Translations under genes and position numbers: made by a program | Shown: positions 1 to 8,730 of the stretch, one piece after another | Layout: every line of letters starts with the position of its first letter | Numbering within the stretch: the stretch's first letter is position 1 | Notes under the pieces: generated by a model | What the model was told of the DNA's origin: nothing | Database searches by the model: none | Seen by the model: the letters and a program-made list of their open reading frames with translations, nothing else | NCBI GenBank assembly: GCA_004561545.1 | Contig: SFVK01000006.1 | Span: forward strand, 71,489-135,488 | Direction: 5' to 3' | DNA length: 64,000 bases | DNA from: a bacterium | GTDB lineage: Bacteria; Bacillota; Clostridia; Oscillospirales; Ruminococcaceae

Positions 1-2
1 AC

Positions 3-131
3 CGCGTGCTGGTGGAGGATACCGACGAGGGCGTGGCCCTGCGCACCCAGGTGGACGATCTCCACGAACTGATCTGCGCCTACCGCCTGGGGCTCATCAA
101 GGAACAGCCCTCCGATGTTTCCATCTGGTAA
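3..131 (+). CDS. C-terminal end of a gene, possibly class III fructose-1,6-bisphosphatase (partial)
   Basis: The last 42 codons of a plus-strand gene that enters from the left edge; it ends in TAA at 129-131. The visible tail reads RVLVEDTDEGVALRTQVDDL and then a helix with AYRLGLIKE. From memory, this resembles the C-terminus of Firmicute class III fructose-bisphosphatases, which hydrolyse fructose-1,6-bisphosphate in gluconeogenesis. Too little is visible to confirm the family. A strong terminator follows directly, so this is the end of its transcript. The next gene runs in the opposite direction. Confidence 0.45.
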   Translation, partial: RVLVEDTDEGVALRTQVDDLHELICAYRLGLIKEQPSDVSIW

Positions 132-142
132 ACGACTGCCAA

Positions 143-186
143 CGGCCCGGCCGCACCAATGCAGGTGCGGCCGGGCCGGTTTTTTG
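143..186. terminator. Rho-independent terminator between convergent genes
   Basis: A perfect 15-bp stem (CGGCCCGGCCGCACC with its complement) around a 6-nt loop, AATGCA, is followed by a run of T on the plus strand. It lies between the stop of the left-edge gene and the stop of the convergent beta-galactosidase gene. It clearly serves the plus-strand gene and may also stop minus-strand transcripts. Confidence 0.9.
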
Positions 187-194
187 TCTCTGCC

Positions 195-2981
195 TTACCG
201 CAGCAGAATGCGGAAGCTCACGCGGTGATCCGTTTCGCCGCTCAGATGATAGGCGTCCTCCACGTCGGTGCCCCAGCTGTCAATGCCGCCCACGCCGCGC
301 ACAGCGCCCAGAACGGTGACGCTGGTGCGGCCGGTGACGGGCAGCTCGCTGATGTGCGCGGCCGCCTCAATTTCCTGCGCCGTGTTGGGCAGGGCGCTGA
401 AGGCAAAGGGGCTGTCCGTCTGCACCAGCGTCAGCGCCGCCGCCGTGCGGCCGCAGACCGCCCGCTGCTTGAGGGTGACCTGCCGGGTTTGCAGATGCAT
501 TCCGCAGTCCTGGGGCACAAGGGCCGGTTCCACATGGGGCGTCTCGCTGTGGCAGCCAAAGACGCCGCCCCTGTACCGGTCGGGATAGGTTTCGCCGGAC
601 AGTCCGGTCCAAAGGGTCTCGGCCACCGGCGCAAAGGTCTGGAACCGCACGCCAAAGGCGGGCAGCTCGGGCGCGCCGGCCGTGCCGTGGTACCGGGCTT
701 CCACCCGCAGCGCCCCCCGGGGCTCCACCGTGTAGGTCAGTTCCGCTGCGGCGCCCGGCACAGCGTCCACGCCAAAGCGGTACCGCACCGTCACGCCATC
801 GGCGTCCTTTTGCAGCACCTCCATGCCCAGATACCGGGGGAAGGCGTCCGCCCCCATCCAGGCCGCGCTGCGCACCGGGAAGCCGCAGCCCCGGTCGTTG
901 TCGGTGGAAGCCCGCCAGAAGGCCGGGCGGGGCGCGCGCCAGAGCCACTCGATGCCGTCAATTTGCAGCGAGCTGGGGCCGCCCTCACTGACCGAGAAGA
1001 GGATCTCAAACCCGTCGCCCCGCACCCCCAGGTTGCCGTCCCCCCGGGTCACCGCGAGGGGCCCCGGCCTGCGGGCCTGCCATGCGGCGGCCAGCCGGGC
1101 GTCCTCAGCGGCGGCGCGGCGGGCGTTCTCCCGGTCCTGCGCCGCGCGGGCGGCGGGGTCGGAATACCAGTACCGCACCTCCTGCAGGGCGGGCTTTTCA
1201 GCCCCGTCGGCGTAGACAATGCCGTTGCCGCTGAAATTGTAATCGGTGTTGCGGTCGCCAAAATCCCCGCCATAGCCCAGAACCCGGCGGCCCAGCGCGT
1301 CGGTGTGCCAGAGGGCCTGGTCCATGTAATCCCAGAGAAAGCCGCCCTGGTACTGGTCAAACTCCTCCTCCAGCCGGACGTAGCTCTCCATGCCGCCCAG
1401 GGAATTGCCCATGTCGTGGAGATACTCGCAGAGGATAAAGGGCTTTTGGGGGTGGGATTCCAGGTAACCCCGGATCTCCCACGGCTTAGCGTACATCCGG
1501 CTCTCCATGTCGCTGATCTCGTCAAAGGCGCGGTTGTGGAACACTCCCTCATAGTGGACCAGCCGCCCGGGGTCCTGCTCGTGAAAAAAGCGGCTCATGG
1601 CCAGAATGTCCTCCCCGGCGTAGCTCTCGTTGCCGCAGGACCAGATGAGGATGGCGGTGTGGTTTTTGTCCCGCTCAAACATGGAGCGGGCGCGGTCCAC
1701 CACACAGTCCTTCCACTCGGGCAGGCTGCCCGGCACGTTCCAGCTTGGCTCCACGGCGCCCAGCTTCTGCCAGGAGCCGTGGCTTTCCAGGTTGGTCTCG
1801 TCGATCATATAGATGCCGTTGCGGTCGCACAGGTCGTACCACAGGCTCTGGTCCGGGTAGTGGCAGGTGCGCACCGCGTTGATGTTGTTTTTGCGCAGCA
1901 CCGCCATGGCGGCCCGCATATCCCCGGCGTCGATGGCGCGGCCGGTTTCGGGGTTCCACTCGTGGCGGTTGACGCCGTGGAACACCACGCGCCGGCCGTT
2001 GAGGCACATGACGCCGTTTTTCATCTCAAACCGGCGGAAGCCCACGTCATAGGGCACCACCTCCTGCACCGCGCCCGAGGCATCGGTGAGGGTGAGGGTC
2101 ACATGGTAGAGCACCGGGGTTTCGTGGGACCAGGGCTGGACGCCCGCCAGCTCGATGACGTCGCCCTCCTCCACCGGCGCGTCAAAGAGGGCAAAGCCCT
2201 CGGGGTCCTCCACCCGGCACCGCACGGCGGCGCCTGCCGTGCGGCCGCTGAGCCGGATGCGGGGGGCCAGCGTGCCGGTGGCGTTGTCCTCCGCCAGGCC
2301 GGCGCGGAGCCAGAGGTCCTCCAGATGGACCGCCGGTTTGGCGTAAAGATACACCGGGCGGAAGATGCCAGAAAACCGGAAGAAATCCTGATCCTCAATC
2401 CAGGCGGCCGAGCTGCGCTTGTAGACCTCGACGCACAGGCGGTTGCCCCGCTCCCGCACATAGGGGGTCAGGTCAAAGTCCGAGGGGGTAAAGCTGTCCT
2501 CGGCATAGCCCACAAAGTGCCCGTTGCACCACAGATACATGGCCTGCTCCACGCCCTGAAAGCTGACGCAGACCCGCTGGCCGCGCAGCCCCTCGTCCAG
2601 GTCAAAGAAGGTCACATAGCTGCCCACCGGGTCATGGTCCAGATCCACCCGGGGCGGGCGCAGATCCGCGCGGCCGTCCCAGGGGTAGAGGGTGTTGGTG
2701 TATTGCAGCTGCCCATAGCCCTGGGTCTCGATATGGCCGGGCACCCGGATGGTGCCAAACCCCGTCAGGGCGGCGTCCTCCCGCCAGAAATCCGCCGGGC
2801 GGGCGGCGGGGCTGGGGCTCCAGGCAAACTGCCAGGGGCCGTCCAGGCTCTGGCGCAGGCTGGTTCGCCCGGCGGCGGCCTCGGCGGCGGTGCGGTAACA
2901 GACGTGGTCCGAGTGGGCGTCCAGCCGGTTGACCGCAAACACGGTGGGGTCGCTCAGCCACCCAAGATCAGGCATTCTCAT
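195..2981 (-). CDS. Glycoside hydrolase family 2 beta-galactosidase
   Basis: A 928-aa GH2 enzyme, expected to release terminal beta-galactose from oligosaccharides. The domain order is the LacZ one: N-terminal sugar-binding jelly roll, immunoglobulin-like domain, TIM barrel, then a beta-galactosidase small-chain-like C-terminus. Visible motifs are the GH2 signature FHGVNRHEWNP, the acid/base glutamate in WSCGNESYAG and the nucleophile in FILCEYLHDMGNS. It is about 95 residues shorter than E. coli LacZ. There is no signal peptide, so it acts on imported substrate in the cytoplasm. The start follows a GAAGGAG site. It is the last gene of the minus-strand uronate-sugar operon, 53 nt after the DUF2264 gene. 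It could also act on other beta-glycosides. Confidence 0.9.
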   Translation of the reverse strand: MRMPDLGWLSDPTVFAVNRLDAHSDHVCYRTAAEAAAGRTSLRQSLDGPWQFAWSPSPAARPADFWREDAALTGFGTIRVPGHIETQGYGQLQYTNTLYPWDGRADLRPPRVDLDHDPVGSYVTFFDLDEGLRGQRVCVSFQGVEQAMYLWCNGHFVGYAEDSFTPSDFDLTPYVRERGNRLCVEVYKRSSAAWIEDQDFFRFSGIFRPVYLYAKPAVHLEDLWLRAGLAEDNATGTLAPRIRLSGRTAGAAVRCRVEDPEGFALFDAPVEEGDVIELAGVQPWSHETPVLYHVTLTLTDASGAVQEVVPYDVGFRRFEMKNGVMCLNGRRVVFHGVNRHEWNPETGRAIDAGDMRAAMAVLRKNNINAVRTCHYPDQSLWYDLCDRNGIYMIDETNLESHGSWQKLGAVEPSWNVPGSLPEWKDCVVDRARSMFERDKNHTAILIWSCGNESYAGEDILAMSRFFHEQDPGRLVHYEGVFHNRAFDEISDMESRMYAKPWEIRGYLESHPQKPFILCEYLHDMGNSLGGMESYVRLEEEFDQYQGGFLWDYMDQALWHTDALGRRVLGYGGDFGDRNTDYNFSGNGIVYADGAEKPALQEVRYWYSDPAARAAQDRENARRAAAEDARLAAAWQARRPGPLAVTRGDGNLGVRGDGFEILFSVSEGGPSSLQIDGIEWLWRAPRPAFWRASTDNDRGCGFPVRSAAWMGADAFPRYLGMEVLQKDADGVTVRYRFGVDAVPGAAAELTYTVEPRGALRVEARYHGTAGAPELPAFGVRFQTFAPVAETLWTGLSGETYPDRYRGGVFGCHSETPHVEPALVPQDCGMHLQTRQVTLKQRAVCGRTAAALTLVQTDSPFAFSALPNTAQEIEAAAHISELPVTGRTSVTVLGAVRGVGGIDSWGTDVEDAYHLSGETDHRVSFRILLR

Positions 2982-3034
2982 TTGATCGCTCCTTCCAAAA
3001 CAGCGGGACGGGTTTGCCGCCCCGCCGGTTGCGT

Positions 3035-4741
3035 TCAGTCCCTGCTTTCGCTCTCCACCGTGGTTTCCAGCGTGACGGCGCCAACGGGGATGTCATATTT
3101 CACCGCCGGGATCACCGTGTTGACGGCGTACAGGCTGGTGTTGGGCCAGGCCTCCACAAGGACGCCCGCGCCGGTGCGGCCGGTGACGGTGCAGCGCTGG
3201 CGGGCGTTGCGGGCCCCGGCGGCGGAGCCTTCGGCGCTGGCGGCAAAGCCGTCACAGAACTTGGGCACGGCAAAGCCGCAGTCGTAGGCGGTGCAGGCGA
3301 TGGCGCTCTCCACCCGGTGGCGGCGGATGTGGCCCATGCCCGTGGGGATCAGCTCGGTCACCACCGTGATGTCCGCAAAGGGGGACCACCGGCTGACGAT
3401 CCGGTCGCCGAAGAGCTGAAACTCCTCGCTGTGGCGGCGGATGAAGGTGTAGCCGTCGATGACAAAGGCAAGCATACTGTCCGGCGCGGCCTGTTCCAGC
3501 GCCACATAGCTGCGGCTGGCCGAGAAGCCGAACCGGGTGTTGTAGACAAACTTGCCGTATTTTTCGGCAAACTGGCCGTGCTCGCTGGCTTCCACCTCGG
3601 CGGGGGCATAGGCGTTCACCTGGCCGTCCGGCAGGCGCTGGAACAGCAGGTCGGCGCTCTTCATGGCATAGACCGGGGGCAGCTCCGGCAGCGGCGCGGC
3701 GGGCACCGTCCAGAAGGGATGGTCCTGGGGCAGCGCCATGACCAGGAAGGTTTTCATGCCCCAGTAGGGGCTGCCGGGAGCGTTGTACCGCTCGCTCATA
3801 TAGAGCTGGGGATAGGTGTAGCCGATGGTCAGCACGCCGTCCCGGTCAAAGATGGGCTTTTGGCACCACCATTCCAGATTGCGCACGATGATGCCCTTCA
3901 TGACGCCCAGCGGCAGCGGCTCAATCCCGGCAAAGACACAGGCGGAGTAGAAAGCGCACTGCCCGAACCGGTAGGTCAGGCTGCGGCCATAGGGCAGCGC
4001 CGCGCCGTTGCGGTCAAACCAGAAGGCAAACTCCCTGCCGAAAGCCATCGCCCGCTCCCGGAACCTTCCGGCTCGGACGGGGTCCCGCCTGGCGGCAAAC
4101 ACGCTGTAGAGCACGCCGTAATACTGGATGGCCCAGGGGATGTAGTAATCCCGCTGGGGCTTGATGTCCGGTGTGCCGTCGGTGTACCAGCCGTCGCCCA
4201 CATACCAGGAGTCCACCTCCTCCAGGTCGCGGTTCATCTGCTCCAGGTCGCAGGGCATCCCCACCGAATCCAGCGCCAGATTGACGAGAACGCGGAAGAA
4301 CAGCCAGTTGCAGTGGGGCAGCTCGTGGTGGTTGATGGTGTCCAGCCAGCGGGCAAGGTTGGACTTTTCCTCCCCGGACAGCGGCGTCCAGACGGTGCCG
4401 GGCACCTCCAGAATGGCCGCCGCAATGGCCGCCATCTCCACAAAGAGCTGGTCACAGTCGCCGGGGTCGCCCCAGTATTCGGGGCCGCCGGGGTTGGTGC
4501 CGGAGGCAAGACCCCGGCGGTAGATGGCGGCAAACTCCGGCGCCTCGCCGCCGCCCAGCCAGTAGGGGCCCAGCGCCCACAGCGGGCGGGAGAAGCCCTC
4601 CATCTGGATGGTGCGCCGGGGATAGGTCACGCCGGTCTGCCCCACCTGGAGCAGCGCGCCCCCGTCGGAGTAGAGCGGCTTGAGGGGATCGAGAATGCGG
4701 AACATCAGGGTCTCAAAATCCTTGCGGGAATCCAGTTTCAT
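3035..4741 (-). CDS. DUF2264 domain-containing protein
   Basis: A 568-aa protein matching the DUF2264 family, which occurs in polysaccharide-degradation loci and is thought to have an (alpha/alpha)6-barrel like other uronate-processing enzymes. The family's exact reaction is not established to my knowledge. Telling segments are EGFSRPLWALGP near the N-terminus and YRRGLASGTNPGGPEYWG. I chose the ATG at 4741 (MKLDSRKDF) because the longer reading frame upstream overlaps the beta-glucuronidase gene in another frame, while this start lies only 10 nt after that gene's stop. It has no signal peptide. It lies between beta-glucuronidase and beta-galactosidase in the same operon, so a role in cytoplasmic breakdown of the imported oligosaccharide is inferred. 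Confidence 0.8.
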   Translation of the reverse strand: MKLDSRKDFETLMFRILDPLKPLYSDGGALLQVGQTGVTYPRRTIQMEGFSRPLWALGPYWLGGGEAPEFAAIYRRGLASGTNPGGPEYWGDPGDCDQLFVEMAAIAAAILEVPGTVWTPLSGEEKSNLARWLDTINHHELPHCNWLFFRVLVNLALDSVGMPCDLEQMNRDLEEVDSWYVGDGWYTDGTPDIKPQRDYYIPWAIQYYGVLYSVFAARRDPVRAGRFRERAMAFGREFAFWFDRNGAALPYGRSLTYRFGQCAFYSACVFAGIEPLPLGVMKGIIVRNLEWWCQKPIFDRDGVLTIGYTYPQLYMSERYNAPGSPYWGMKTFLVMALPQDHPFWTVPAAPLPELPPVYAMKSADLLFQRLPDGQVNAYAPAEVEASEHGQFAEKYGKFVYNTRFGFSASRSYVALEQAAPDSMLAFVIDGYTFIRRHSEEFQLFGDRIVSRWSPFADITVVTELIPTGMGHIRRHRVESAIACTAYDCGFAVPKFCDGFAASAEGSAAGARNARQRCTVTGRTGAGVLVEAWPNTSLYAVNTVIPAVKYDIPVGAVTLETTVESESRD

Positions 4742-4751
4742 CAGTATGCCC

Positions 4752-6548
4752 TCATTTCTTGTAATCAACGTTGGGGATGGTGGCCCAGCGGCGGCGCAGC
4801 AGATGAGCGGCCAGCTTGGGGCGGCGGTCCCGGGTAAAGACGCCCTTGCGGTTGCCGCCCACCCGCATGGGACCCTGGATGGTGGCAAAGTCCGCAAAGT
4901 TCCAGATCAGCTCCCCCACAAAGAAAGGGCGGCCGTCAATGACGGCATTGATCCGGTCGTAGTATTCGGCCTGAAATTCCTCGCTGAACATCCCGGCCCG
5001 GGTGTCGTGCAGGCCCTCCACGGTGTCGGCGCCGTACTCGGTAAAGATCACCGGCCTGCCCTGCTGCGCCCAGAAATCCAGTTCCTCGTTCCAGGCCCGG
5101 CAGGCGGCGTCCAGATCGCCGGAAAGATTGTACCAGCCGTAGTAGCGGTTGAGCGACACTACATCCATGGTCCGGGTGGTGATGTCCTTTGTGTAGTCAT
5201 TCTGGCAGCAGACCAGCGTGACGGGTCGGTTCTGGGGGTCAAGGGCGTGGGCCAGCTCATAGAGGGGACGCCAGTATTCATAGGCGCTGCGGGGAAAATG
5301 CTCCAGATCCGGCTCGTTGCCCAGGCTCCACATCACCACGCAGGGATGGTTTTTGTCCCGGTCAATCATGGCGGTCAGGACATCGCGGTGGTGCTGCGCC
5401 AGCGGGAAGGTGTCGTAGGGGTTCTGCGCCGCGCCGGCGCCGATGCCCACGGCCGGGGTCTCGTCAATGACCAGAATGCCCTCCCGGTCGCACAGGTCAT
5501 AAAATTCTTCGCTGTAAGGATAATGGCTGGTGCGCACGGCGTTGGCGTTCATCCAGTGGAGCAGGCCGATGTCCTTGACGTTGAGGCATTCATCCAGCCC
5601 GCGGCCATGGAAGGGGGAGTCCTCATGCTTGCTGAAGCCCTTGAGGTAAACCGGCCTGCCGTTGAGCAGCAGCCGGGTGCCTTCCACGCGGATTTCCCGG
5701 AAACCGAAGGTCTGGTCGTAGCAGTCCTGCCCAAAGCGGACCCGGGCGGTGTAGAGCCAGGGTTTTCCGGGCCAGGGCTCCCACAGACGGGGCGAAGGCA
5801 CCCGCACGGTGCCCCGGGCGCCCCCGGCGCGGGCCACGGTGCGGCCCTCAGGGTCCAGCACCTCCACCGTGACGGTTCCCTGTCCCGCAGTGTCCACCCG
5901 GTAATCCACCGTTCCGTCCTGGCGGGGAACCAGCGTGATGTCCCGGATATGATCCGCCGGGGTGGTATAGAGCCAGACAGGGCGGTGGATGCCGGCAAAA
6001 TTGAAAAAGTCAAAATTGGGGCGGTTCTGGGGCGCGGCGGTGGCCTTGGCGTGCTCCACGCTGGGAATGCCGGCGTTGTCGCTGCCAAAAAAGGCGATCT
6101 GCCCCGGCTCGTTGCCCACCGGAAGGGTGGAATGGTCCACCCGGTTGTCGCAGGCGACGGTGAGCAGCGCGGGAATGCCGGGAACCAGCTTGCCGGTCAC
6201 GTCGGCCTCAAAGGGCAGGAATCCGCCCTTGTGCTCCGCGATGAGCGCGCCGTCCAGCCACACCCTGGCCCTGTGGGTCACCGCGCCGAAGCGCAGCACC
6301 AGCCGCTGGCCGGCAAACAGGGCGGGCAGCGCAACGGTGCACTGGTAGAAGGCCCAGCCGTAGTGGTCGCGCAGCGCTTTGTCCTCCCCCTGGTCGTTGT
6401 AACTGGCGGGCACCGCCATGGGACGGGGCGCGGGCAGCGGGGCGGCGGGGTCCAAGTCGGCGCCCGCGTTGTCATAACTCAGTTGGAACTGCCACAATCC
6501 GCCCAGTTCCAGCCGGAGACGGGCGGTGTTTTGCTGCGGATACAGCAT
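4752..6548 (-). CDS. uidA: GH2 beta-glucuronidase
   Basis: A 598-aa enzyme that hydrolyses terminal beta-D-glucuronides in the cytoplasm. It has the full GH2 layout and the residues that separate glucuronidases from galactosidases: acid/base E412 in MWSLGNEPD, nucleophile E504 in FTEYGAD, and the carboxylate-binding N-x-K motif N566-R-K568. By my count these fall at nearly the same numbers as in E. coli UidA. The loop after IDETPAVG is about 13 residues shorter than in E. coli, which would place it among the short-loop gut enzymes. The start is preceded by GAGGTGA. It lies between the GH88 and DUF2264 genes, which fits stepwise removal of uronic acid from imported oligosaccharides. Confidence 0.93.
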   Translation of the reverse strand: MLYPQQNTARLRLELGGLWQFQLSYDNAGADLDPAAPLPAPRPMAVPASYNDQGEDKALRDHYGWAFYQCTVALPALFAGQRLVLRFGAVTHRARVWLDGALIAEHKGGFLPFEADVTGKLVPGIPALLTVACDNRVDHSTLPVGNEPGQIAFFGSDNAGIPSVEHAKATAAPQNRPNFDFFNFAGIHRPVWLYTTPADHIRDITLVPRQDGTVDYRVDTAGQGTVTVEVLDPEGRTVARAGGARGTVRVPSPRLWEPWPGKPWLYTARVRFGQDCYDQTFGFREIRVEGTRLLLNGRPVYLKGFSKHEDSPFHGRGLDECLNVKDIGLLHWMNANAVRTSHYPYSEEFYDLCDREGILVIDETPAVGIGAGAAQNPYDTFPLAQHHRDVLTAMIDRDKNHPCVVMWSLGNEPDLEHFPRSAYEYWRPLYELAHALDPQNRPVTLVCCQNDYTKDITTRTMDVVSLNRYYGWYNLSGDLDAACRAWNEELDFWAQQGRPVIFTEYGADTVEGLHDTRAGMFSEEFQAEYYDRINAVIDGRPFFVGELIWNFADFATIQGPMRVGGNRKGVFTRDRRPKLAAHLLRRRWATIPNVDYKK

Positions 6549-6573
6549 CCGTTGTCACCTCACTTGCTGCGGA

Positions 6574-7737
6574 TTACCAGTAAAGCGCCCAGACCCTGGT
6601 CAGGCGGGTCAGCGCTTCCATGTAGAAATAGTCGCCCCAGCTGGTGCACTCGTCCACGCCCTCGGGGGTGCAGGTGTTGTAGGGGCTCTTTTTGCTGTAA
6701 GTGCCGTGGGCAATCTGGCCCGCGCCGGGCCGCTGCTCCCTGACGGCGTAATGCTCCACCAGGCTGCCCAGCATCTGGCGGGCCAGATGGGTGTAGCCCT
6801 GTGCCTCGGCCGCGTCCACATACTTGGCGGCCTCCAGCAGGCCGCAGGCCACGATGGCCGCCGAGGAGGAGTCCCGCGGCTCCTCATTGCCCGAGGTAAA
6901 AATCATATCCCAATAGGGAACCAGGTCCTCCGGCAGGCGGGTGAGGTAGAAGTCCAGCGCTTTGCGGAAGGTCCCCAGATACTCCGGGTTGCGGGTATAG
7001 CGGTAGCTCAGCACACTGCCGTAAACGCCCCAGGCCTGACCTCTGGCCCAGAAGCTGTCATCCCGGTAGCCCTGGCAGGTCGCGCCGTGGCTGGGCGTGC
7101 CGTCGGGGTTCATGAAGAAGGTGTGGTAGGTGGAGCCGTCGGGCCGGAAGGAGTTGGCCAGGCAGGTGGTGATGTGGCGGTGGGCAATGTCGGCGTATTT
7201 GGCGTCGCCGGTCACCTCGCTGGCCCAGTAGAGCAGCGGCAGGTTGAGCAGGCAGTCAATGATATAGCGGTAATTTTCCGGTGCGCCCATGGCGCCCCAG
7301 GCCTGGATGAACTGGCCTTTTTCCTGGAACCGGCTGATGAGCTGGTCGGCGGCCTTGATGGCGGCGTCCCGGCCCAGCTCGCTGCCGGTGAGCTTGTAGG
7401 CCGCCACGCAGGAGGGGCTGTACAAAAAGCCCATGTCGTGGTGGTCCACCTCGATCTTGCGGTCAATGCGGTCGGCAAAGCTCCTGACCAGCGTCTCGGC
7501 GCTGGCGCGGAACGCCTCGTCCCCGGTGCGCTCGTAGGACAACCAGATCTCGCCGGGCCAGAAGCCGCAGGTCCACTGGTTGTTGTCGCAGGAGGGATAG
7601 ATGCCGTGGACGCTGGAATGGTTCTGGCAGCGGTCGGTGTAGAGCGGCAGGTTGATGCGCACCTGGCGGGCGGCGGCGTCCAGCGCGGCGGCCGCAGCGG
7701 CGTCGGTGAGGGCGGGCAGGGAGGATGTAAATTTCAT
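6574..7737 (-). CDS. GH88 unsaturated glucuronyl hydrolase
   Basis: A 387-aa enzyme of glycoside hydrolase family 88. These enzymes hydrate the 4,5-unsaturated uronic acid left by polysaccharide lyases and release it from oligosaccharides. Both family aspartates are visible: D101 in VDHHDMGFLYSP and D161 in YIIDCLLNLPLLYWAS, matching D88 and D149 of the Bacillus GL1 enzyme. Length is typical (about 380 aa). I chose the ATG at 7737, which follows AGGAAGGAAG, because the upstream extension runs through a hairpin. It has no signal peptide. Its presence implies that a lyase makes the substrate, and a heparinase II/III-like gene is encoded divergently nearby. Confidence 0.92.
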   Translation of the reverse strand: MKFTSSLPALTDAAAAAALDAAARQVRINLPLYTDRCQNHSSVHGIYPSCDNNQWTCGFWPGEIWLSYERTGDEAFRASAETLVRSFADRIDRKIEVDHHDMGFLYSPSCVAAYKLTGSELGRDAAIKAADQLISRFQEKGQFIQAWGAMGAPENYRYIIDCLLNLPLLYWASEVTGDAKYADIAHRHITTCLANSFRPDGSTYHTFFMNPDGTPSHGATCQGYRDDSFWARGQAWGVYGSVLSYRYTRNPEYLGTFRKALDFYLTRLPEDLVPYWDMIFTSGNEEPRDSSSAAIVACGLLEAAKYVDAAEAQGYTHLARQMLGSLVEHYAVREQRPGAGQIAHGTYSKKSPYNTCTPEGVDECTSWGDYFYMEALTRLTRVWALYW

Positions 7738-7774
7738 ATCGGACAGCTTCCTTCCTAATGAGATGATGTACAGC

Positions 7775-7808
7775 AAAAGGGGCACAGGGCGAACGCGCCT
7801 TGTGCCCC
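7775..7808 (-). terminator. Intercistronic hairpin, partial terminator or attenuator
   Basis: An inverted repeat GGGGCACA/TGTGCCCC is followed on the minus strand by TTTT. It lies between the permease gene and the GH88 gene. The short T run suggests it lowers, rather than stops, transcription into the catabolic genes. Confidence 0.6.
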
Positions 7809-7851
7809 ATGTGGCGTTGGACAGCAAAATCCGGGACAGCCCAGGGTCATT

Positions 7852-8712
7852 TTAGCCCTTCAGGCCCGCAGATGCAACGCCCTGGACAAAATATTTTTGC
7901 AGCGACAGGAAAACGATGAGCACGGGGATCAGAGCCACGAAGGAGGCCGCCATAATCAGGCCGTACTCGGCGGAATACTGGCTGATGAACATCCGCAGGC
8001 CGATCTGGATGGTCTTGAGCTCGGTCTTGGTCAGGTAGATCAGGGGACCCAGGAAGTCGTTCCAGGTGGAGACAAAGGTGAAGATGGTCAGCGTGGACAG
8101 CGCTGGCTTGGACAGCGGCAGCATGATGCGGAACCAGATGCCGTACTCCGACAGGCCGTCGATGCGGGCCGCCTCGCACAATTCCGAGGGGACCCCCTCA
8201 TAGAACTGCTTCATCATAAAGACGCCGAAGGCGCTGAACGCCTGCAGGCAGATGATGGCCAGATGGGTGTTGTTGAGGCCCCAGGAGCGCATCATCATGA
8301 ACTGGGGCACCATGTAGGCCTGCCAGGGCACCGCGATGGTGGCGATGTAGCCCAAAAAGAGCACCTTTTTGCCCTTGAACTGCAGCTTGGCGAAAGCATA
8401 GGCCGCAAAGCTGGAGGTGAAGAGCTGGAGCAGCGTGACGATGATGGTCAGCTTGGCGGTGTTCTTGATGAAGGTCAGCAGGGGGATCTTGGTCCAGATA
8501 TCCTGATAGTTGCGCCAGCGGGGATTGGAGGGAATCCACTCGATGGGGAAGGCGAAAACGTCCTTGTTCATCTTGAGGGAGGCGGAGAGCATCCACACAA
8601 AGGGGATGAGCATGAGGAACGCAACCACGATGAGCAATGCGTAGATGACAATCATGGTGACGCGGTGCTGCATCCTGGCGGAATGGGATTTGACTGCCAG
8701 AGTTTGTGCCAT
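7852..8712 (-). CDS. Carbohydrate ABC transporter permease (CUT1, MalG/LacG type)
   Basis: A 286-aa membrane permease of the CUT1 family, one half of the membrane channel of a sugar importer. Six hydrophobic segments can be read, starting with VTMIVIYALLIVVAFLMLIP after a basic N-terminus. The EAA loop that contacts the ATPase is EAARIDGLSEYGIWFRIMLP. It starts at 8712 after GGAGG and lies 18 nt downstream of the partner permease. No ATPase gene is in this cluster; CUT1 systems commonly share an MsmK/UgpC-type ATPase encoded elsewhere. Its substrate is inferred from the neighbouring glycosidases to be a uronate-containing oligosaccharide. Confidence 0.92.
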   Translation of the reverse strand: MAQTLAVKSHSARMQHRVTMIVIYALLIVVAFLMLIPFVWMLSASLKMNKDVFAFPIEWIPSNPRWRNYQDIWTKIPLLTFIKNTAKLTIIVTLLQLFTSSFAAYAFAKLQFKGKKVLFLGYIATIAVPWQAYMVPQFMMMRSWGLNNTHLAIICLQAFSAFGVFMMKQFYEGVPSELCEAARIDGLSEYGIWFRIMLPLSKPALSTLTIFTFVSTWNDFLGPLIYLTKTELKTIQIGLRMFISQYSAEYGLIMAASFVALIPVLIVFLSLQKYFVQGVASAGLKG

Positions 8713-8730
8713 GACGGGTTCCTCCTTTCC

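Noticed and set aside
159..3287. Long plus-strand open frame (1042 aa) opposite the beta-galactosidase
   Set aside because: G+C-rich genes leave long open antisense frames; it is rich in Gly, Ala, Val and His with no domain, and lies opposite a clear GH2 enzyme. The same holds for frames at 3014-4837, 4680-6743, 6526-7758, 7897-9669, 9737-11317 and similar.
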